From Nilaparvata lugens (Eukaryota; Arthropoda; Insecta; Hemiptera; Delphacidae), in the NCBI RefSeq assembly GCF_014356525.2, contig NC_052507.1, forward strand, positions 2,493,419-2,557,418: 64,000 nucleotides of DNA, given 5' to 3'. A program made the translations under genes and the position numbers. Each line of letters begins with the position of its first letter. Position 1 is the stretch's first letter. The notes below the pieces were generated by a model. It ran no database searches and was not told the DNA's origin. It saw only the letters and a list, made by a program, of their open reading frames with translations. Positions 32,783 to 43,573 of this stretch are shown here, piece by piece.

Positions 32783-33070
32783 TAATTAAGTAGTGTGAAA
32801 AGGTAGGTTAATCGCCACCAACTCAGTTGATCCATCAACTCATTTGATGGATCTATCATTCCACCAGTACTTCAAGGTAGGTTCTAGGACATCAAGTGAA
32901 TTGATATTTCACTTCACTTGTGTAGTGAGTTCACAAGTGAGTTCAATTCACTTGATGTCCTAGAACCTACCTTGATGGTTGATCGCCATCAAATGAGTTG
33001 ATAGTACTCCTGAGTTGATGGATCAACTGAGTTGGTGGCGATTAACCTACCTTTTCACACTACTTAATTA
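32783..33070. repeat. Foldback insertion, ~288 bp palindrome
   Basis: TAATTAAGTAGTGTGAAAAGG at the left and CCTTTTCACACTACTTAATTA at the right are exact reverse complements. Pairing continues inward through GTTGATCCATCAACTC and GTTCTAGGACATCAAGTGAATT to a centre near 32927. The two ends pair perfectly over at least 40 bp. Confidence 0.93.
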
Positions 33071-33099
33071 TTGAAGGATATAGTTTCTTGCTCAATAAA

Positions 33100-34437
33100 A
33101 TATAATTGATAATTTTAAACTGTAATGAACAGTTAATATTACATCAATAAACCTGTATCAGCTACCGTCTATAGAAGGCATTGACAAGACAGAGGTTCGG
33201 CAACGTTGTTCTCGTATCTTCCAGTTTGGTTAATTCTATGAGAGCTAGGAGGACCGCGAAATTTAGAACTGGTTAACATGTATGAATATATGAGCTGTGT
33301 GAAGGTAACAAAAACGAGAGCTTTTCAGCTTTACTTACGAGAGATGGTTGTTTATGGGTCAGCCGAGTGCTGAAGACTGAGGTTGTGGAGGGAGAAGCCT
33401 TCTTCTCCAACAGCAATGAGGGTGAAGCGGGGGAAGGGGTACTGCATGAACAATTCTGTCTTTCTTATCTCTCGAGTATTCTTAACACAGTTAATATAAC
33501 ATCAATAAACCTGTATCAGCTACCGTCTATGGAAGGCATTGACAAGACAGAGGTTTGGCAACGTTGTTCTCCTATCTTTCACCACTGCCATTAAATTGTG
33601 AAAAATATAGTTTCTTGCTTGATAAAATAGAAATGATAATTTTAAACGAGAATGGACAGTTAATATTACATTAATAAACCTGTATCAGCTACCGTCTATG
33701 GAAGGCATTGACAAGACAGAGGATCGGCAACGTTGTTCTCCTATCTTTCTCGACTGTCATTAGAACGTGGAAAATATAGTCTCTTGCTTGATAAAATATA
33801 ATTGATAATTTTAAACAAGAATGAACAGTTAATATTACATCAATAAACCAGTATCAGCTACCGTCTATAGAAGGCATTGACAAGACAGAGGTTCGGCAAC
33901 TTTGTTCTCCTATCTTCCACCCCTGCCATTAAAACGTGAAAAATATAGTTTCTTGCTTAATAAAATATAATTGATAATTTCAAACGAGAATGAACAGTTA
34001 TAAACCTGTATCAGCTACCGTCTATAGAAGGCATTGACAAGACAGAGGTTCGGCAACGTTGTTCTCCTATCTTTCACCACTGCCATTATAACGTGAAAAA
34101 TATAGTTTCTTGCTTAATAAAATAACAAAATTGATAATTTTAAACAAGAATGAACAGTTAATATCACATCAATAAACCTGTATCAGCTACCGTCTATGGA
34201 AGGCATTGACAAGACAGAGGTTCGGCAACGTTATTCTGCTATCTTTCACCACTGCCATTATAGCGTGAAAAATATAATTTCTTGCTTATTAAAATAAAAT
34301 TGATAATTTCAAACGAGAATGAACAGTTATAAACCTGTATCAGCTACCGTCTATAGAAGGCATTGACAAGACAGAGGTTCGGCAACGTTGTTCTCCCATC
34401 TTTCTCCACTGCCATTATAACGTGAACCTCACTATAG
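33100..34437. repeat. Tandem array of MITE-A right halves, 157-172 bp
   Basis: C(C/T)GTATCAGCTACCGTCTAT recurs at 33152, 33510, 33679, 33848, 34005, 34177 and 34334. The first interval holds ~190 bp of extra DNA (33230-33470), then 169, 169, 157, 172 and 157 bp. Shorter units lack the ATATTACATCAA stretch. Confidence 0.92.
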
Positions 34438-35059
34438 AACCCAACCAAAGTGTGCGCTGTCTGTTTATATCTGTATTATGAGTATCTAAATCAATACAAT
34501 TCGGTGCATGTATATCTGTACCGTATCTGTACTGTGTTTACCGCAAATCAACATGCATAGCTCGCGGAAAACCGTGGTAGTTCGTCGGCCGTCCACTAGG
34601 GAGCGCTCTATTGTTTGCACTGTACGCAGACCAGTGAGTTTCCCCGCTTCAATTATCCAGGAATAACGCGGCATTTGCTACGGCTGTTCCACACTGTACA
34701 CACGGACACTCTACGGCTGTTCTACACTGTACACACGGACACTCTATGGCTGTTCTACACTGTATACACAGACACTCTACACTGTACACAGAGAGCAGAC
34801 GTTGTTTGGTATTTGAAGCAGACCACACACGTTTGTCTTGCATTCAACTGCACTGCTGCGGATGTATGCGATTTGGAGGGAGTTCTGGTCATCCGAACTA
34901 AGCCGTCTGCGATGATGGTATCATATTCAATTCATAGATAACTTTTATGAAAGGAAAGTTTGAATTTAATCCTTGATCAATACATGGAAGAATGAACCAA
35001 GGGTTTTACAAGCCACAATGTTGATATCAGAATCAATTCATAGATAACAATATTGTGAA
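34438..35059. other. Low-copy DNA with 33-bp minisatellite
   Basis: 34678-34795 repeats CTACGGCTGTTCTACACTG plus TACACACGGACACT about four times. The surroundings (GTTCGTCGGCCGTCCAC, GGAGCGCTCTATTG) are GC-richer than average. The plus frame 34615-34941 follows the minisatellite; I do not call it a gene. Confidence 0.5.
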
Positions 35060-35212
35060 ACAACGTTTTCGGCACACTGCACAGAAAGCAGCTGTTTCCC
35101 AGTCCCTACGTAGATCTGAGAGACATTGTTTGCAGACGACTCTCGTCTGACGTCGGAGCAGGTTTCTTTCCGGCTGAGGCTGGAAAGAGTACCCTTTCCG
35201 GCCGCTAAATTT
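35060..35212 (-). repeat. Repeat N, copy 1 (partner 50165-50315, inverted)
   Basis: CACTGCACAGAAAGCAGCTG, CCTACGTAGATCTGA and CGACTCTCGTCTGACGTC match the reverse complement of 50200-50312. Confidence 0.8.
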
Positions 35213-35350
35213 CAAGTGTGCTAAAACAGCTGATCAAAAAACTTTTCATTGTTTGAGTTTATAATTCAATAATCTATTAAAAGATTTATAATAATATCAT
35301 ATTATAGTCATTTGAACAAATAAAAAAGTATAAACAACCTCCCACATAAT
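35208..35350 (+). repeat. Repeat G, copy 2
   Basis: AAGTGTGCTAAAACAGCTG to AACAACCTCCCACAT, as in 13362-13508. Confidence 0.8.
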
Positions 35351-36009
35351 TGAACATTTAGACAAATCATAATGAAAAATTAAAATACTTGGACAATTTC
35401 CTGATATTCAGATTACCTCAGATTTGCTAGAGCTATGACCTTCCACTTTTGCTTTCGGAAGTGCTTAATAAACAATTATTCTCATATATGTATATATTGT
35501 TTATTTTTCTGTGTGGCGAAAAATAGCGTTTTCCTACAGATACCTTGAAAAGTGACCATTTCTGCACTGATTGCAGGCCGCAAAGAATCACTTTTCCGCA
35601 CTAGTGCGCGAAGTGAGTACTTTGCGTACTCCAGATTTGCAGCATGACAACGCAAAATAGTTAGTAGGTTATATGGAGCACCAGTGCATCAAAATCAAAA
35701 TTAAGTTGGTAACTGCACTCATAGTGAGGCCCACGTTATAATGGCAGTGGAGAACAGTTTTTCCTTGCCATTATGTACCTTGATTATAGTCATGTCAATG
35801 CTTACATAGCATAAACCCCCTTCAGGCAGTCACATAAATTTTCAATTGAATTACTAATCATTATAATTACATTATTATTATTCAATTTTAAATAAATTGA
35901 GGTTTTTATTAATATAAAATTACACAGAAAAACATTTGATGGATTTCAGGGAGTTTCACCCATAATTACCCACTTTTCATATTCAATGGTAACTGTAGGA
36001 AAAATTTAA
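35351..36009. other. Low-copy DNA with a MITE A end
   Basis: 35719-35757 (CATAGTGAGGCCCACG..ATGGCAGTGGAGAACAG) is a MITE A left-end fragment. 35505-35640 has GTGTGGCGAAAAATAG and GCACTAGTGCGCGAAGTGAG, phrases found near repeat L and N copies. No gene. Confidence 0.5.
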
Positions 36010-36812
36010 TGTGAAATACGTGTGCAAAGTTCCTCTGCTGCACTCAAGAAACCATTCCGCCCTCGCCTACGGCTCGGGCGTAAACGTTTCTTTCGGTGCA
36101 GCAAACTGTCACTTTGCGCACTAGTTGCACAAATAACTATTGCCCATGGGCAAAAATGTTTTTCCGGCTCTCAATCCTTTCTTGTCCTCGGCCTACGGCC
36201 TTGGACTTGAAAACCGATTTCGAGCCGGAAAAGTCTCATTTTCGGCCCTAGGTGCGAAATATACTATTTTGTCATAGTCATTCAGTCTCATCTGTTTTCC
36301 ATGCATGAAATCAAGCCGGTAGACAGCTGTTTGCAGAACAAATGAACATATGATTCTCATTACAGCATACTCTACTGTAATGAAACCATAATATATGATT
36401 ACTTTACAATAGAGTATGTTTCCTAGTTCCAAAATAGGAACAGCAAAACTGCTACAAAAAACCACATTCAACGCTCCAGGTGGAAGTTTTGTCAACTTCC
36501 ACGAAATTCCTGATTCGAAATTTGTAAACTAGGTTATGTTCAAACAATGCATGTAGTAACTTCAGCACAAGCAGGTAATATTTTCTATTTCTCAATTATT
36601 CTCCTTTAGATTATTATGACAAAAAATAGTGTATGTTACTTGGACGTGAATGTCTTTTGCAGTGCTCAAATAAAAATCTAGTCTCGGCTAACGCCTCGAC
36701 TAGAAACATCATTCTCGTCTGAATAAGTCCGCTTCCTGTCCATGTGACGTAAGATACTATTACAAGTAACTATTAAGATTTCCCGCTCAAGATGATAAAA
36801 TACAAAATCAGT
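36010..36812 (+). mobile_element. Repeat L, copy 1
   Basis: Shares long blocks with 38130-38880 and 55850-56345: ATATGATTCTCATTACAGC, TCCAGGTGGAAGTTTTGTC, TTCAGCACAAGCAGGTAAT, TACTTGGACGTGAATGTC and TCGGCTAACGCCTCGACTAG. The left part (36110-36280) contains the CCTCGGCCTACGGCCTTGG palindrome, found inverted at 49770. No protein domain. Confidence 0.8.
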
Positions 36813-37040
36813 TCTGGAGAAGAAGTAGAAGAAGGAGAGGAAGAAGAAGAAGAAGGAGAAGGAGAAGGCGAAGGAGAAGGAGAAGGAGAAGGAGAAGGCG
36901 AAGGCGGAGGAGAAGGCAAAGGAAAATAGAGAACTTCGAATGAAGAATAAAGAGAGAAAGAAAGAAAGAAGAAGAGGGAGAAGAGTAGGCTTGAAATGTA
37001 ATCTAGATCTGAAGAAGAGAGAGCAAAGAAATCTAATTTC
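36813..37040. repeat. Polypurine tract (GAAGGA)
   Basis: AGAAGAAGTAGAAGAAGG through GGAGAAGGCGAAGGAG, then GAAAGAAAGAAGAAG. It directly follows the end of repeat L. Confidence 0.92.
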
Positions 37041-37421
37041 ATCACATTATGAATAATTTTTGGGGCAGTTGCAGCGGAAAAATATATATTAAAAGAAGTT
37101 ATAAGAATTCGTTCCTCGATGGCGTGCGTATATCACTTGTATTAGAACATTTCCGTAGATAAAAATATGACAGAAAGGACGCGTTTTGAACAATAGCACA
37201 GTAGGCCATATTAACTAAAGTGTTGTAATGCTTTCTCCTGGGACATTTTTGAATTATGGAAGAAACACACCGTGAACACGAGTAATTCCATTGAAAATCC
37301 TATGGGGAAAGTGAAACAACTCTTAAACGGGAAAAGTTTTCACCTTTTAGGCCTATTTTAACGGATGCATACCTGCCAGACAACTTTCCCACTTTTTTTT
37401 TCTCGAAAAAGTCTGAATTGT
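37041..37421. other. Low-copy DNA, nothing recognised
   Basis: No repeat or exon signal found. Confidence 0.4.
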
Positions 37422-37506
37422 TAGTCTATAGTGGTGTCCAGGTTTTAATGGCAGAGGAGTAAAATAGGAGAACAGCGTAGTCGATTCTTTGCCTTCTATA
37501 AATGAT
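37422..37506 (+). mobile_element. MITE A left-end fragment
   Basis: CTATAGTGGTGTCCAGG to CCTTCTATAAATGATAG, then fused directly to element B. Confidence 0.8.
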
Positions 37507-37790
37507 AGATCGAGCGAAATGGGGTTTAAGATTCAAGTTGACGGTTTTGCATTTCTCTTTATGCTTAGATGTTTATATGTTGCGCATTTACGGCAAAATT
37601 CAGTAATAGATTTTCATGAAATTTGACAGGTATTTTCCTTTTTGAATTTCGCGTCGACGTATACTTAATTTTTTTTTTAATTTTGCATTCAAAGGATAAT
37701 ACAAAAGGAAAAGGAGTCTCCTACGCCATATTACCGTAAAAATCAGACTATAGAATATTATTCATCATAAATCAGCCGTCTAGTGGACTA
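37507..37790 (+). mobile_element. Repeat element B, 3'-truncated
   Basis: GATCGAGCGAAATGGGG to AGACTATAGAATATTATTC; lacks the GAGGTCTACTG end. Confidence 0.8.
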
Positions 37791-38129
37791 TAATAATACC
37801 CGTTCAAAAACATCCAACATTCTTGAAAATGTATCTTTACATAATAGTATCTTTCTATAAGCTAAGTAATATATCCTTACATATTAGTATCTTTCTATAA
37901 GCTAAGGCCAAGTTTGGAGTTGTTGATAGAAAACATTTTTCTTTTTGAATCTGATGATTTAAATTGCAACAAATATTATTGAAAAAAAATTATTTTCTAA
38001 AATCATGAAAAGTGAGAAATGAATTTTTTAGGAAATCAGCATTATGGTAGTTTATTTTGTTATTTTCAACACACCGATTTTCAGCCGTCACGGAAACACA
38101 GAATGTTCTCTGATGTGTTGATAGGTTTC
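37791..38129. other. Low-copy DNA
   Basis: A short duplication ATATTAGTATCTTTCTATAAG / ATAATAGTATCTTTCTATAAG lies at 37842-37905. No gene. Confidence 0.45.
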
Positions 38130-38880
38130 GCGTATGGACGACAGCCAGAACTGATTTCATGCATGGAAAAAACTGCTGAGATTGAATAAACATATGATTC
38201 TCATTACTCTACTGTAATGACACCATATGTTTCCTTTAAGCTGTGTACACATATACGCTCTTCCAACCCGCACCGAGCACGCTCCTCCTTCGTACCGCCC
38301 TCGTTCCTCCATCGAACCACAGTCTCACCGCCCACGCACCCATCATGAACGTTACGGAAGATGTTAGATCTTCTCGCGTTCCCCGGTCGAACCACTGTTG
38401 CTCCCCGGTCGATCATCAATCGCTCTGCTGGAGTGACGTTCGGTTGCGGAGCAGAGCGAAAGTCTGTACGCACCTTTACAGTTGATTATGTTTCCTATCT
38501 CCGGAATAGGAACAGCAGAACTACTACAAAAAAAAACACCTTCAGCACTCCTGGTGTCAGTTTTGTCAACTTCCACAAAATCCCTGATTAGTAAACTAGG
38601 TTATGTTTATAAAATGCATGTAGTAGCTTCAGCACAATCAGGTAATGTTTTCTATTTCTCAATTATTCTTCTTCTTCAGGTTATTATGACAAAAAATAGT
38701 GTACGATACTTGGACGTGAATGTCTTTTGCAGTGCTCGAATGGAATTCTAGTCTCGGCTGACGCCTCGACTAGAAACATCATTCTTGACTGCAAAAGGCC
38801 CCTTCCCATCCATGTGACGTAAGATGCTATTACGAGTAACTATTAAGATTTCCCTCTCAAGATGATAAAATACAAAATCA
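38130..38880 (+). mobile_element. Repeat L, copy 2, with element M inside
   Basis: L blocks ATATGATTCTCATTACTC (38191) and TTCAGCACAATCAGGTAATG (38627) to AAGATTTCCCTCTCAAG (38850) are separated by a 240-bp M insertion. Confidence 0.82.
38236..38478 (+). mobile_element. MITE M, copy 1
   Basis: Ends AAGCTGTGTACACATATACGC and TCTGTACGCACCTT form imperfect inverted repeats around GCGTACA. It is about 90% identical to 44822-45087. Frames on both strands that read through it are shared only because the MITE is shared. Confidence 0.82.
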
Positions 38881-39799
38881 TTTTTAGATTATGTTTAAAC
38901 AATTCCAAGGTATCTTGGTTATTGATCGGGGAAATCCAAGAACATGGTTTTGTAAAGGTCAAGTATTTCTCAAGATATCACTTACAAGTTACTTCCAAGA
39001 TTTTCTTCTCAAGATGCAACTCTGGAAATGTCCTCCATTGGAGGAGACTCCACTGCGACGAAGAAATACTGGGAGAGCAAATAAAATGAGATGAAAAACT
39101 GGATGTCGAGGAAGAGCGGAGGGATTTCATTTCCGGGAGTTTGTAGAGCGGAGGAAACTGGTCGACTTTTCCAAGAGCACGCAATGTGAACTATCTGCTG
39201 TTGACCATTTTCCGGCATCTAATCACTCTTGTACACTCTGGAGACTCCAGCATCAAGAAACTGTTGTTTGTCTCGCACTCATGAAAATTACATCAAATTA
39301 TTACATCCATTACAACTAGTAGTTCTGCGAACAGTAGACCTCGCTCATGAATAACCTACAACTTTCAAACTAATGAGAAGGGCCATTAAGAAAGTACAGT
39401 ATATTGTGAAGATTTATCCATGACATCTATTTTTTTTTTAAGACATTGTTTCCAGGGACACCGGACTTATAAATATCTCTCAAGGAGGTACCTTCATATC
39501 GTCCCCATATTTACAATATTACAAATTTTCTAACAATAATTTATGAGAAATCGGTCAACTGACAGAAAAATGAAATATGCAGTAGGCAATTTAGACCATG
39601 AATCGTCTCACAGACGATAGTGAGACGGAAATGATTCGAAATAACATGGGTACCTATGTATTGGTGACAATGACAGGAGGTTGCTAATAATGTTTTTCAT
39701 GAAAAGTGGATTCAATGTTATGGCGGCTTGTAATGCCTGTGCAGAATGTTTATGCTCACAAGTCGGTTTCCGATCTCATACTAAAGCGAAAATAAGAGC
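38881..39799. other. Low-copy DNA with a B 3'-end fragment
   Basis: 39314-39352 (ACTAGTAGTTCTGCGAACAG..GACCTCG) is the end of a B element in minus orientation. 38890-39240 has several overlapping open frames on both strands, none recognised. Confidence 0.5.
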
Positions 39800-40204
39800 T
39801 AACTAACTAAGCTATGATGTCTCCGGCCGGTTCGGTAGGTCTAGAAACTATTCATCTATGAAACAGGGAAATATCGTGTTGAAAAGGGAAGAAATGGTAC
39901 AATCAAGTGAGAAATTTTCTTCAATTAATAAATACAGTATGATTTGGAGCGGCTCAAACGTTTCAAGGTTCACCGCTGACAACTCTTGTCCTCTATCGAT
40001 AGCATTCCAACGATACCATTCATCCAATACAGCACATTTTAGAGCGGCACAATTCATATTAAAACCGGAGATCTTATCAAAAATCGTTACACATACGTTT
40101 CTGCGCCTTGTTTCAAAGAACTTGCATACAAAATTTCATCCAAATCGGACAATAACTGCGACTGTAACTGCGGTACAAACAAACAGACAAAAGCCAAAAG
40201 CTAA
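39800..40204 (+). repeat. Possible transposon 3' segment (T)
   Basis: AAATTTCATCCAAATCGGAC followed by AAACAAACAGACAAAAGCC is phrasing common at transposon ends in insects, but I see no second copy here. The 120-codon plus frame at 39858-40220 lacks any recognisable domain. Confidence 0.35.
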
Positions 40205-40446
40205 AAGGTCCACATTATAATGACAGTTACTTGATCAACATTGGTGTTGCTTACCTTGTCTATCATTGTACAAAGCAGATAGTAATATCCTTTTCTAGCT
40301 GTGCAACGTTTGAAAGCGAATTTCGCCCAACTAGCAAAATACTCTATTTCAATGATGATAATTGAAAATTTACTAATTAAAACATATATTTCAATTAATA
40401 ATTGATTAATTAAACATGAATGACCGATTATTTTCACATCAGATAG
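40205..40446 (+). mobile_element. MITE A, right end missing
   Basis: AAAGGTCCACATTATAATG, TTACCTTGTCTATCATTG, then the interior to about 40446; it runs directly into repeat I. Confidence 0.8.
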
Positions 40447-40648
40447 AGAAATGATCGAAGCCAACCAACGGATCAAAGACGTGTAGGTTTCAATTTCGAC
40501 TCATGGCTATTAACACTTACTAAGCTCCGCCCACTCTCTTCCGATTGGTCAACAGTGTAATACTCGAGTCTGCCGGTAGGTGACAGCAGCTACAAGATGC
40601 CAGTGAGTTGATTCATAAGTCCGTTATTCATATAAAATGAAAATGTTG
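40447..40648 (+). repeat. Family I repeat, copy 2
   Basis: CTAAGCTCCGCCCACTC, CCGATTGGTCAACAGTG and TCTGCCGGTAGGTGACAGC match 10620-10805. Confidence 0.65.
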
Positions 40649-40649
40649 C

Positions 40650-40920
40650 TATAGTGAAGTCCACGTTATAATGACAGCGTTTGATTAACACTGGTGTTGC
40701 TATCCTTGTCTTTCATTCGACACAGAAGGTAACGCTATCCTGTCCTAGCTCTGCAGCGTTTAGATCGATTTTCAACAATGTAGAAATATAATTAAATTTT
40801 AAAATATTCAATCTTAATCATGAAATCTATTATTGAAACATCGAAAAATATATATTGTTGACCAAAAACATTCATTTGTTTATTGTAAACCAAAATTGAA
40901 CAGTTAATGCTACAATATTG
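40650..40920 (+). mobile_element. MITE A, right end missing
   Basis: CTATAGTGAAGTCCACG at the left; stops after AACAGTTAATGCTACA without the right terminal repeat. 40921-40992 is spacer. Confidence 0.82.
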
Positions 40921-40992
40921 GGGCACCAAGCTTCACCCGTTATTTTTATTTATTAATAAACAGAGCACAATTCTCTAGAATGATCGTGTTTG

Positions 40993-41832
40993 AACGAGCG
41001 AAGTGAGATCTAAGATTCAAGTCAACGGTTTGGCATTCCTCTTAATGTTTGAATGTTTGAATGATTAAATGTTTAAATGTTTAAATGTTTAAATGTTTAA
41101 ATGTTTAAATGTTTAAATGTTTAAATGTTTAAATGTTTAAATGTTTAAATGTTTAAATGTTTAAATGTTTAAATGTTTAAATGTTTAAATGTTTAAATGT
41201 TTAAATGTTTAAATGTTTAAATGTTTAAATGTTTAAATGTTTAAATGTTTAATGTTAAATGTTTAATGTTTAAATGTTTAAATGTTTAAATGTTTAAATT
41301 TTAAATGTTTAAATGTTTAAATGTTTAAATGTTTAAATGTTTAAATGTTTAAATGTTTAAATGTTTAATGTTTAAATGTTTAAATGTTCAAATGTTTAAA
41401 TGTTTAAATGTTTAAATGTTTAAATGTTTAAATGTTTAAATGTTTAAATGTTTAAATGTTTAAATGTTTAAATGTTTAAATGTTCAAATTTTATATGTTG
41501 CGCATTCATGGCGAAACGCGGTAATAGATTTTCATGAAATTTGACAGGTATGTTCCTTTTTTAATTGCGCGCCGACGTATATACTATATACAAGGTTTTT
41601 GGAAATTTTGCATTTCAGGGATAATATAAAAGGAAAAAGGAGCCTCCTTCATACGCCAATATTAGAGTAAAAATCAGACTATAGAATTATTCATCATAAA
41701 TCAGCTGACAAGTGATTACACAGATGTGTGGAGAAGCCAGTCTATTGCTGTATTTCCATAAGGTCTATAGTTTCGATCAGGTACTTGTGGATTAGAATAC
41801 TGCGTAAGATCTACTGTTCACAGAACTACTAG
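40993..41832 (+). mobile_element. Repeat element B with expanded microsatellite
   Basis: Begins GAACGAGCGAAGTGAG and ends ACTGTTCACAGAACTACTAGT, with all usual B blocks. Its length is mostly due to the 8-bp array. Confidence 0.88.
41046..41490. repeat. (AAATGTTT)n microsatellite, ~55 units
   Basis: An 8-bp unit repeated over about 445 bp with a few one- or two-base slips near 41250-41370. Other B copies have only one to eight units at the same place. Confidence 0.97.
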
Positions 41833-41839
41833 TATTCTA

Positions 41840-42166
41840 TAGCTGACTATACGTCAGCTTATAAATTTCGGGGATGCGATATTTTGATTTTCCACTGAAT
41901 CACTTGCTCACTTTTTACTATCCACAGACGACGAAAGTCTCAGCTGTTTCAGCCAAGGATGAATTATCCTTTTAATGTTCTTCAGGTAGTTTTCCAAAGA
42001 ATGAGACCTAGTGCAATCGAATTTTTATATCATGAAACTACTATATTCCAAATTTCGTGAAAATCGTTAGAGCCGTTTTCGAGATCCGTTGAACATGAAT
42101 AACCAGATATAAAAATATAAACAGATAAATACAGAAATTGCTCGCTTAATATGATAGGATCAGATG
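41840..42166 (+). mobile_element. Repeat Q, 3' part, copy 1
   Basis: GAGACCTAGTGCAATCGAAT, ATCGTTAGAGCCGTTTTCG and AATTGCTCGCTTAATATGATAG are shared with 54470-54655. Confidence 0.75.
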
Positions 42167-42353
42167 TACCAGTGTATCATCGTTTCTACAAAAGGCAAAA
42201 AGCATTTTTATAACGGCAAAACTCTAAAAAAGGCATGAACAAACCAAAGGCATCTTTGATTTCTTCTACAAAAGGCAGTGGCAAGGCTGTGATTCGACAA
42301 CGCTGTCCCCCTATCTTTATCCACTGCCATTATAATGTGGACCTCACTATATA
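42167..42353 (-). mobile_element. MITE A right half
   Basis: CTACAAAAGGCAGTGGCAAGG to GTGGACCTCACTATATAG, with TTTCTACAAAAGGC duplicated. Confidence 0.78.
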
Positions 42354-42849
42354 GGGAGTGACATGTAGCAAGAAATCTGTTCTGACGAATGCTTGTACTG
42401 CAAGTGAAGTCTGTGACGTTCCAATTATCCGTTGCTTGCGAATCGAGTCAATTGTAATACACGGCGAGGCGAGGTATGCGAGGCGAGGCGAGGCATGCGG
42501 GGCGAGGCGAGTCAAGTCGTTTGCGAAACAAGAGTGACCGCTTTCGGAGCAAAATTGATGTTGTTTCAGTGGCCATTAAGGGGACGTCAGTCGCAAATTA
42601 ATTCCCGGTGGCTGTGTGATTGCTCGCCGCGTCGGCTGACCGAAATGCCAGCTCGTCGAGATGATGGATGACGGCCGGCTATTTTTCTTGCCTTATCGCT
42701 TTCCCAGGTGGAAAAACTAGATTGGAAAACGGTCTTGCGTTCAGCCAAGCAGGCTATTAAGTGCGGCAGATTAGTGGTGGGGAGGATATCTCGTTAATAT
42801 AAGTGTGATGGGGTTGATTGGATCAAACGTCTTGAAATTGACGCAACTA
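42354..42849. other. Non-repetitive GC-rich island, possible regulatory DNA
   Basis: 42460-42700 is clearly GC- and CpG-richer than its surroundings, with (GGCGA)n words at 42463-42512 and homeodomain-type AATTAATT next to GGGGACGTCAGTCGC. It is 1.1 kb from the Ig exon on its downstream (minus-strand 3') side. No splice-bounded exon is seen. Calling it regulatory is inference. Confidence 0.3.
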
Positions 42850-42899
42850 TAATGCGGTGCATGTTATAATACTGCCATAATTCGTGAACATCTCTATAG
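42850..42899. mobile_element. 50-bp MITE A remnant, ends only
   Basis: CTATAATGCGGTGCATG and ATTCGTGAACATCTCTATAG are the two MITE A ends almost joined, with the interior deleted. Confidence 0.7.
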
Positions 42900-42909
42900 T
42901 TGCGCATGG

Positions 42910-43200
42910 GTTATCTCCTAGTCTGAATATATAAAAATGAATATCTGTGTATTTGTTTGTTTGTTCCCTATAGACTTGAAAACTGCTTTTGACAGAGCGG
43001 CATGTAACTTTGGGAATATGCTGTCTGAATATTGGAGATGGTTTCAGGCCAGAAATTTTAACAGGGGGGCTAATAATAATTATTTATTAATCAATTTTAC
43101 AGACCTATGTTTTCGAAATTGTCGACCGAGCGGCTACCGAAGAATGGAATGATGATCTTGATTCAAGATCATGTTATAATAATATGATTTAGCATCTGAA
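42910..43200 (+). repeat. Possible unclassified transposon
   Basis: TCTGAATATATAAAAATGAA with TTTGTTTGTTTGTTCCC is a Helitron-like 5' start. The rest has GGTTTCAGGCCAGAAATTT and GACCGAGCGGCTACCG. The 71-codon frame at 42937-43152 is not a known protein. No second copy in the window. Confidence 0.4.
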
Positions 43201-43354
43201 GTTACCAGCTGTAATAAACAGGTCACCCTGTGTACTGGTATTAAAACGGTAGTTTGGAGTTCGAGTGTAATTGATTGGTACCAGCTATAGATAATAATTC
43301 CTTAGAAGACCTATACAAATAATATTTATTATCACTCCTCTATCCTTGAGAAAC
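43201..43354. other. Low-copy DNA
   Basis: Nothing recognised. Confidence 0.35.
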
Positions 43355-43473
43355 TGGAAAATGTTGCAAAAAATATTCACCTCATGAAAGAGAGTTGTTC
43401 GTATTGCATCATTAATAACTGGAGAATGACTCGAATAATCTACAATTTAGCTTAGCTTATATTCATACTAAAA
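43355..43473 (-). repeat. Repeat V, copy 2, cut by the gap
   Basis: Reverse complement of 19008-19145; stops at the first N. Confidence 0.8.
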
Positions 43474-43573
43474 NNNNNNNNNNNNNNNNNNNNNNNNNNN
43501 NNNNNNNNNNNNNNNNNNNNNNNNNNNNNNNNNNNNNNNNNNNNNNNNNNNNNNNNNNNNNNNNNNNNNNNNN
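43474..43573. other. Assembly gap (100 N)
   Basis: Exactly 100 N, probably a placeholder of unknown true size. A minus frame that crosses it (43452-43703) is meaningless. Confidence 0.99.

Larger units (their letters stand above)
32543..34437 (+). mobile_element. MITE A expanded to 1.9 kb
   Basis: A proper left end (CTATAGTGAGGTCCACATT) at 32543 and a proper right end (CGTGAACCTCACTATAG) at 34437 are 1.9 kb apart. The interior holds a foldback insertion and a tandem array of the MITE's own right half. Confidence 0.85.
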
